A program made the position numbers and the translations under genes. A stretch of DNA of 64,000 nt. Origin: Phylloscopus collybita. Taxonomy: Eukaryota > Chordata > Aves > Passeriformes > Phylloscopidae. The stretch lies in the NCBI GenBank assembly GCA_027886175.1, contig JAJNNQ010000013.1:5289501-5353500 (forward strand), in the 5' to 3' direction. The notes under the pieces are model-generated. The model did not search any database and was not told where the DNA came from. It saw only the letters and a program-made list of their open reading frames with translations. The stretch's first letter is position 1, and every line of letters starts with the position of its first letter. Shown piece after piece: positions 63,346 to 64,000 of the stretch.

Positions 63346-64000
63346 TCAGCTATTTTAAAACTGAAAAAAACCAACCAAGATGCAAAAACTGTGATGGAAG
63401 TGTATAAAATAGGTAGTATATTTTTACCAAAGTCACTATTTAATTATATAGTTACAGATTTTAATACAGCATTATTCCAAACATATGCAATAAAAGCAGT
63501 CTGTCCTGTGAATATGAGGAAAATATTTTAAGAATTGATTATGAAGAATGCAGTTACTTTAGTCTTCTGAGTATATGCCTTTTATTTGGCTTTAACTTCA
63601 TACTTGGTTGAGTTCTCTTAAGGACTAACTGTTAAAATTGCTTTCCTTATTAGATGTTATTTATCCACTGATAAGGTTAACTATAAAGATAAGTCACTGC
63701 AAGGAAAGGGAGACTTCATGTGAAAGTGGAAATGTAGCATGCAGCACTCCAGATTTCCCAATGTGCCAGAGGTTTCTAGTTTTTCTCACCAAAGCACTCA
63801 TTTTTGTGTGATTCACCAGTACTGCCAAAATCCATCTACACAGGCAAAAAAGGAGTGACAAGAGAGGAAAAATGAAAAATGTTTCACTGATGGCTGAAAA
63901 GTAAGTAGAGGAAGGAAAAAAAAATAAGGGACACCCTTCTTCTTTATCTTCTCCCCAGCCATGAGAAAGAAGGATGGATACAAAATGGAGAAGTGGAAGT

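Larger units (their letters stand above)
57944..64000 (+). other. KCNG3: KCNG3 intron 1 (partial, continues past right edge)
   Basis: This is intronic sequence after the KCNG3 first coding exon. The first 350 bases are still CpG island; then comes a purine-rich tract ending in G and C runs (58422-58476), and AT-rich sequence to the edge. The conserved second coding exon (S2-S6 with the pore signature) would be an obvious open frame of about 220 codons and is absent here. A 35-bp imperfect direct repeat lies at 63249-63345. I see no other gene. Confidence 0.85.

Noticed and set aside
57947..64000. Search for KCNG3 second coding exon
   Set aside because: No open frame contains the S4 or pore signature; the exon is presumed beyond the right edge.
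1..64000. CRISPR arrays, operons, riboswitches, bacterial features
   Set aside because: The window is vertebrate nuclear DNA; no spaced direct-repeat array or prokaryotic gene organisation is present.

Overview
This window is vertebrate nuclear DNA, almost certainly from a bird and probably a songbird (passerine). The evidence is several diverged CR1 LINE 3' ends (the typical avian retroposon, some ending in ATTCTATG-type repeats), short introns with AT-rich filler, very GC-rich CpG islands at first exons, and solo LTRs that resemble endogenous retrovirus LTRs I associate with songbird genomes. The species cannot be fixed from the sequence alone.

Two protein genes lie head to head. On the minus strand, 1-36.8 kb holds the 5' part of MTA3 (metastasis-associated 1 family member 3, a NuRD corepressor subunit): coding exon 1 at 36786-36813, exon 2 at 34607-34674, exon 3 at 32674-32767 and exon 4 at 12430-12556. 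They splice in consistent phase to residues 1-106 (the start of the BAH domain). I found no exon 5 in the remaining 12.4 kb, so the gene runs off the left edge. On the plus strand, 57300-57943 is the first coding exon of KCNG3 (Kv6.3, a silent voltage-gated K+ channel subunit), carrying the T1 domain and S1; the remaining transmembrane and pore exon is not in the window. The MTA3-KCNG3 adjacency and divergent orientation match what I know of human 2p21. Each gene starts in a CpG island (about 35.9-37.5 kb and 56.4-58.3 kb).

Everything else is intron or the roughly 20 kb spacer between the two promoters. It contains CR1 fragments (about 6.1, 11.1, 17.5-18.3, 28.4, 51.4 and 54.9 kb), two related solo LTRs inside MTA3 intron 3 (14126-14894, nested in an older LTR with a clean 5-bp target duplication; and 30359-30963), an ERVK-like LTR with a tRNA-Lys primer-binding-site match (44.4-45.26 kb, minus strand), and microsatellites and homopolymers.

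The items most worth a second look are: a 377-bp element at 55054-55430 with long terminal inverted repeats (about 80 bp), TG...CA ends and a 5-bp target duplication, inserted in a CR1 tail; a 100-bp, 97%-identical duplication 1.7 kb apart flanking the ERVK-like LTR; an unexplained exon-like segment at 39115-39183 (minus strand) with good splice sites and an open coiled-coil-like frame; a perfect 21-bp hairpin at 24035-24082; and a possible N-terminal extension of MTA3. I do not see a wholly new biological system here; the inverted-repeat element is the nearest candidate for something undescribed.
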